64,000 nucleotides of DNA from an uncultured Clostridia bacterium. GTDB lineage: Bacteria; Bacillota; Clostridia; TANB77; CAG-508. A model generated the notes under the pieces. It made no database searches. It worked only from the letters and a program-made list of their open reading frames with translations, and was not told the DNA's origin. The position numbers were made by a program, and so were the translations under genes. Where the stretch lies: assembly GCA_934183305.1 (NCBI GenBank), contig CAKPSF010000001.1:124001-188000 (forward strand), read 5' to 3'. Shown piece by piece: positions 60,546 through 64,000 of this stretch; the first letter of the stretch is position 1; each line of letters opens with the position of its first letter.

Positions 60546-61496
60546 TTATATTTTGTTATAAACCATATGTTCTAAATATTCTTTAGTAACCTTAATAAAA
60601 TGCTCTTTTAGTTTTTGATCATCTATATCTCCAAAACTGTTTGTTATTTCATCCGGAATACCTTCAATAATACTTAGATTATTTATATTATTTATATTTA
60701 TAGTCCTTGTTCTTCCATATATAGATGTAACAAATTTTACTCCACTATAATCTATGTCTTCGAATTCATATATTCTACTGTTACCATTAAAATACCCTGA
60801 AATCATTTCTTTCCATTTTTTAATATTTGAAAATCCAGCTATTATTCGTTCTTCTTTACCATATCCCATAGTATCTGTATCAGCTTTGTCATTTGAAATA
60901 TTATTTCTTGTGTATATAATTTTCATCAATCCATTATTATCCAAGAGCTTTTTTACAAAAACTTGAGGGCAAATATTTCCTGTAGTGGTATATAAATTCA
61001 ATTCATCATTAATAAATTTTCTTAAATAATCTGTAGTTATTGTTTTTATTCCATATTGTCCAATATTTTGAAATATAATAATACCTTTACATGTATCATC
61101 ACCTTTTGGCACAGCAAAAAATACTCTAAAATGTATAGTCTCTGCGTGTTCTTTTTTTCTAGTATACAAAATTTTATTAGTCTTTGTATTCACAATATTA
61201 GCTTCTATTCCATAACCTCCAGAATTAATATCAATATATGTATATCTAAATTTTTCATTTTCTTCTACAATTATATTATCTGTTTCTACTTTAAACATTT
61301 TTTGCTCATAATCATTTAAGACAAATTTCCTACTATATTTTTCACAAAAATCTTTTAATAAGTCAAAGAAATCATCATATTCCTTTTTTTTACCCTTAAT
61401 TTTTTTATTTAAATTTACTATATTTACAGTATTCTTTTTACTAGGATTTTTTTCCCTTATCCATATACTGCATGCTGTTAAACTTAGATTATTCAT
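60546..61496 (-). CDS. Soluble protein of a two-gene unit behind hsdR, unknown function
   Basis: 316 residues, mixed alpha/beta. It begins NNLSLTACSIWIREKNPSKK and has a beta-rich centre (TYIDINSGGYGIEANIVNTKTNKILYTRKKEHAETIHFRVFFAVPKGDDTCKGIIIFQNIG-like, cited in pieces) followed by a helical end EHFIKVTKEYLEHMVYNKI. No catalytic motif that I can name. It starts 25 bases after the hsdR stop and is followed after 10 bases by a membrane protein gene. The size pairing recalls two-gene membrane-plus-soluble defence systems such as Kiwa, but I cannot confirm homology. May sense phage DNA or the restriction complex. Confidence 0.5.
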   Translation of the reverse strand: MNNLSLTACSIWIREKNPSKKNTVNIVNLNKKIKGKKKEYDDFFDLLKDFCEKYSRKFVLNDYEQKMFKVETDNIIVEENEKFRYTYIDINSGGYGIEANIVNTKTNKILYTRKKEHAETIHFRVFFAVPKGDDTCKGIIIFQNIGQYGIKTITTDYLRKFINDELNLYTTTGNICPQVFVKKLLDNNGLMKIIYTRNNISNDKADTDTMGYGKEERIIAGFSNIKKWKEMISGYFNGNSRIYEFEDIDYSGVKFVTSIYGRTRTININNINNLSIIEGIPDEITNSFGDIDDQKLKEHFIKVTKEYLEHMVYNKI

Positions 61497-61521
61497 TATA
61501 ATCCCCCAATTTTTACCTCAT

Positions 61522-64000
61522 CTATGCTAATTCTTTAGCATTCTCATTTATGTTTTCAATATCTTTCCTTATTTCCATAAATGTACTATATTTATCTTCA
61601 AATAGTTCTCCAACTTCCCCTACAGCTCTAAATGGATCTTCTGTTAATGCAATCATATCAATTGTTCCATTCTTTATAACATAATCAATTAATAATTTAA
61701 CAAATTGAATTTGTCTCATATTTAATTGATTCTCATTTATATATTTTGAGAAAATTTCACTTGCTGTCGCTGGATCTAATCCAACAATATTTCTGACGAC
61801 TTCTACTACATTTTTATCTCCATAGGCATTTTCAAATTCTTTGTTAGTACCAAGTTCTTCAAATAGTATTCTTTCTAAATCTTTCTTTTCTACTTCATTT
61901 ATTTTTTCATTATGTCTTATTTTCCAAACAATTATATTATCTAGATTACTATTGAAATATTTGCTTATCTTTTTCTTATAATTAGTAAAATCATTTCCAC
62001 TGCTCAAATATACATACTCTTCGCTTACTTCCATTAATGTATCTTCAAAATCCGAATATACTGGTGGTCTCATATATGGATCTATGTACTGAATTAAATT
62101 TCTTAATTCTTCTCTTACTTTTTCAATATCAAAGAAACCTGCTCTACTTAAATAATCTGTTTCAGCTACCTTTATAATTAATTCTTGTTTTTCTACTACT
62201 TTTGGAATTGTTCCTAATTTTTCAAGTTCAGCTACCAAACTAGAAATATTTTCTTCTATTCTATTTGTTTTTTGATTATTCATCCTTTTTACTTGTAACC
62301 CATATAATAAGTTGTCAAACTTCTTTGCATCTTCATTTTCTTCTGATGCAAGTAAAATAGGTGTAATATTTTCTTTTATATTTGTTGCATCTAATATAGA
62401 TAAGTAATTCCAATTTTCTTTCTTAGAAAATTGATCAATATAATATAGTTTTGCTTTTACCATAAATCTATCTTTATTAAGCTTAGCAATTTCTTCAATA
62501 AATTCATTAATTAAAGATTCTCTATATTGTTTAAATTCTTCTTGTGCTTGGTATTTCATATGTTGTAATTCAACAATTAAGTCAAGTTTATAGTTAAATA
62601 TTTTTTCTGTAAGACTAACTTGAGATGATGTTTCTATCCCTTTTGAATTTACAGAAAAGAACTCAAAATTCTTGCAATAATCAAAAATGTAAAATTCTTT
62701 TTTATCTTGTCCTATTCCAAATAAATCTTTGCAAAGTCTTGTTCCTCTTCCTATCATTTGCCAGAACTTGATTTTAGATTTTACGGGTTTAAAGAAAACT
62801 AAATTTACTACTTCTGGAACATCTACTCCTGTATCGAGCATATCAACTGATATTGCTATTTGAGGGAAATCATCTTTCTTTGAAAAGTCATCTATTATAG
62901 TATCATTGTATTTTACTTGATTATCTATTAATTTTGCAAATTCGCCTCTATATGATGGATATAATTCATTAAATACATCTTCTATTTTTTGTGCATGTCT
63001 GTGGTTTTTAGCAAATATAATTGTTTTTCCTAGCTTATCTCCACCCTCAACTTTTATTCCTTTTTCCATTAGTAATTCTATAAGTTTCTTAATAGTATCT
63101 CTATTAAATAGCCAACTATTTATCGCAGCTGCATTTATTTCTTCAGGCGCTTCATCCTCTTCAAACAAGTTCTCATATTCTTCTTTTTCTTCATCGGATA
63201 ACTCATCATATTTAATTCCTCTATCCATAAAATCGGTACTTGTAGATATAGAATGGTATTCTACTAAATATCCATCTTTTACAGCTTGTTCGTATTCATA
63301 AGCATATGTAGGGACATTATTTTCTATTTCAAAAAATCTATATGTATTTCTATCAACATCACTTCTAGGAGTTGCTGTAAGTCCTACAACTAAGCCATCA
63401 AAGTATTCAAATATTGCTTGATATCTGTTATATATACTTCTATGTGCTTCATCAACAATTATCAAATCGAAATGTCCAGGAGTAAATAATTTATTTCCAG
63501 TTTTAGATTTTATATCATCAATTGCATTCATCATAGTTTGATATGTTGAAAATACAATTCTTGATTCTTCTGGATTATCCTTTGAACTTAATAAATTACA
63601 GCCTGACATATTAGGTAATAATTTATTAAAGTTATTTTTTGCTTGTTTTACAAGCACTGTTCTATCTGCTAAAAATAATATATTTTTAGCCCAATTTTGC
63701 TCTGTTAATATTTTAGCTATTGATATTGCTGTTCTTGTTTTTCCTGTACCAGTAGCCATAACAAGAAGTGCTTTTCTATGACCTTCTTCAAAAGTTTCAC
63801 ATACACTTTTTATAGCTTCTAATTGATACTCTCTTCCTGCAATATTTGGATCTATATAAACATGCTCTAAACTTTGTTTGTTTTTTCTTCTATCTATAAG
63901 CAACTGTAATTCATCTTGTGTATAGAAACCACTAACTCTTCTTGGTGCATATTCTTTATCATCCCACATATATATTTCATATCCATTGGTATAATATATA
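61522..64000 (-). CDS. hsdR: Type I restriction enzyme, endonuclease/helicase subunit HsdR (5' end outside)
   Basis: 826 codons in the window; the frame is open to the right edge (…YTNGYEIYMWDDKEYAPRR), so the N-terminal nuclease domain lies beyond. SF2 motor motifs: LLVMATGTGKTRTAIS (I), FDLIIVDEAHRS (II), VGLTATPRSD (III), IAISVDMLDTGVDVPEV (V), FWQMIGRGTRLC (VI). C-terminal helical region for complex contacts. It translocates DNA and cuts it with HsdM and HsdS, whose genes are not in the window. It leads a row of same-strand genes that look like defence functions. Confidence 0.93.
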   Translation of the reverse strand, partial: IYYTNGYEIYMWDDKEYAPRRVSGFYTQDELQLLIDRRKNKQSLEHVYIDPNIAGREYQLEAIKSVCETFEEGHRKALLVMATGTGKTRTAISIAKILTEQNWAKNILFLADRTVLVKQAKNNFNKLLPNMSGCNLLSSKDNPEESRIVFSTYQTMMNAIDDIKSKTGNKLFTPGHFDLIIVDEAHRSIYNRYQAIFEYFDGLVVGLTATPRSDVDRNTYRFFEIENNVPTYAYEYEQAVKDGYLVEYHSISTSTDFMDRGIKYDELSDEEKEEYENLFEEDEAPEEINAAAINSWLFNRDTIKKLIELLMEKGIKVEGGDKLGKTIIFAKNHRHAQKIEDVFNELYPSYRGEFAKLIDNQVKYNDTIIDDFSKKDDFPQIAISVDMLDTGVDVPEVVNLVFFKPVKSKIKFWQMIGRGTRLCKDLFGIGQDKKEFYIFDYCKNFEFFSVNSKGIETSSQVSLTEKIFNYKLDLIVELQHMKYQAQEEFKQYRESLINEFIEEIAKLNKDRFMVKAKLYYIDQFSKKENWNYLSILDATNIKENITPILLASEENEDAKKFDNLLYGLQVKRMNNQKTNRIEENISSLVAELEKLGTIPKVVEKQELIIKVAETDYLSRAGFFDIEKVREELRNLIQYIDPYMRPPVYSDFEDTLMEVSEEYVYLSSGNDFTNYKKKISKYFNSNLDNIIVWKIRHNEKINEVEKKDLERILFEELGTNKEFENAYGDKNVVEVVRNIVGLDPATASEIFSKYINENQLNMRQIQFVKLLIDYVIKNGTIDMIALTEDPFRAVGEVGELFEDKYSTFMEIRKDIENINENAKELA

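Noticed and set aside
60002..61496. Firm assignment to Kiwa (KwaA/KwaB)
   Set aside because: Sizes and membrane topology are similar, but gene order and sequence could not be matched by eye.
1..64000. CRISPR arrays and insertion sequences
   Set aside because: No regularly spaced repeats and no transposase genes were seen in any frame.

Overview
The window is strongly AT-rich. It has Shine-Dalgarno sites close to the GGAGG consensus, short intergenic spaces and gene pairs typical of low-GC Gram-positive bacteria: gdpP-rplI-dnaB, tilS-ftsH, holB-ricT, trmN6/rsmI beside abrB, and rpoB-rpoC. A Spo0E-like protein, a GerMN-domain protein, a spore photoproduct lyase-like radical SAM enzyme, and an abrB promoter with two tandem Spo0A boxes point to a spore-forming member of the Clostridia. 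A pyruvate/2-oxoacid:ferredoxin oxidoreductase subunit and a 2[4Fe-4S] ferredoxin point to an anaerobe. I cannot name the species.

Layout. 1-8.3 kb: end of a 2-oxoacid:ferredoxin oxidoreductase beta subunit, a ferredoxin, ricT, holB, lepB, and a 1662-residue surface protein with a thioester-adhesin head, four Cna-B modules and four 'FDLALRKF' modules. 8.6-11.2 kb: tRNA-Cys, tRNA-Gly, a D,D-carboxypeptidase and an SPL-like enzyme. 11.2-23.2 kb: a one-direction cluster encoding a type IV secretion-like machine. It has three VirB2/TrbC-like pilin-domain proteins, PrgI, a VirB4-type ATPase with a separate membrane-anchored companion, a VirB6-like channel, small VirB8-like proteins and a two-domain peptidoglycan hydrolase. 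No relaxase or VirD4 coupling protein is visible. 23.3-26.6 kb: spo0E-like gene, two M16 peptidase-like genes and rpsU. 26.6-27 kb: a compact candidate type I toxin-antitoxin locus. 27-34.3 kb: ftsH, tilS, a small membrane protein, dnaB, rplI, gdpP. 34.4-36.5 kb: two glycosyltransferases. 36.6-44.2 kb: rpoC and rpoB, with a promoter, terminator-like attenuator and leader ORF upstream. 44.6-48.5 kb: abrB, rsmI, trmN6, a small orphan gene, gerM and an acyltransferase-like gene.

48.8-64 kb is accessory in character: a cysteine-rich protein, a 57-residue Asp/Gly/Asn-rich peptide gene with its own promoter/operator and terminator, two Nudix proteins, a helicase-nuclease gene broken by one extra base inside the Walker A motif, an acetyltransferase, a repeat protein, and a decayed integration site. 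That site is an 18-base match to the tRNA-fMet anticodon arm, about 120 bp from an integrase-like C-terminal remnant. Beyond it lies a defence-like island on the minus strand: type I restriction subunit HsdR, a soluble/membrane protein pair directly behind it, an HTH-Fic protein, a Ser/Thr kinase with an AbiJ-like N-terminal domain, and a PIN-domain nuclease.

The strongest candidates for something undescribed are the relaxase-less secretion cluster, the kinase-PIN pair, the two-gene unit appended to hsdR, and the 57-residue peptide unit. Family calls come from reading motifs; no database search was run.
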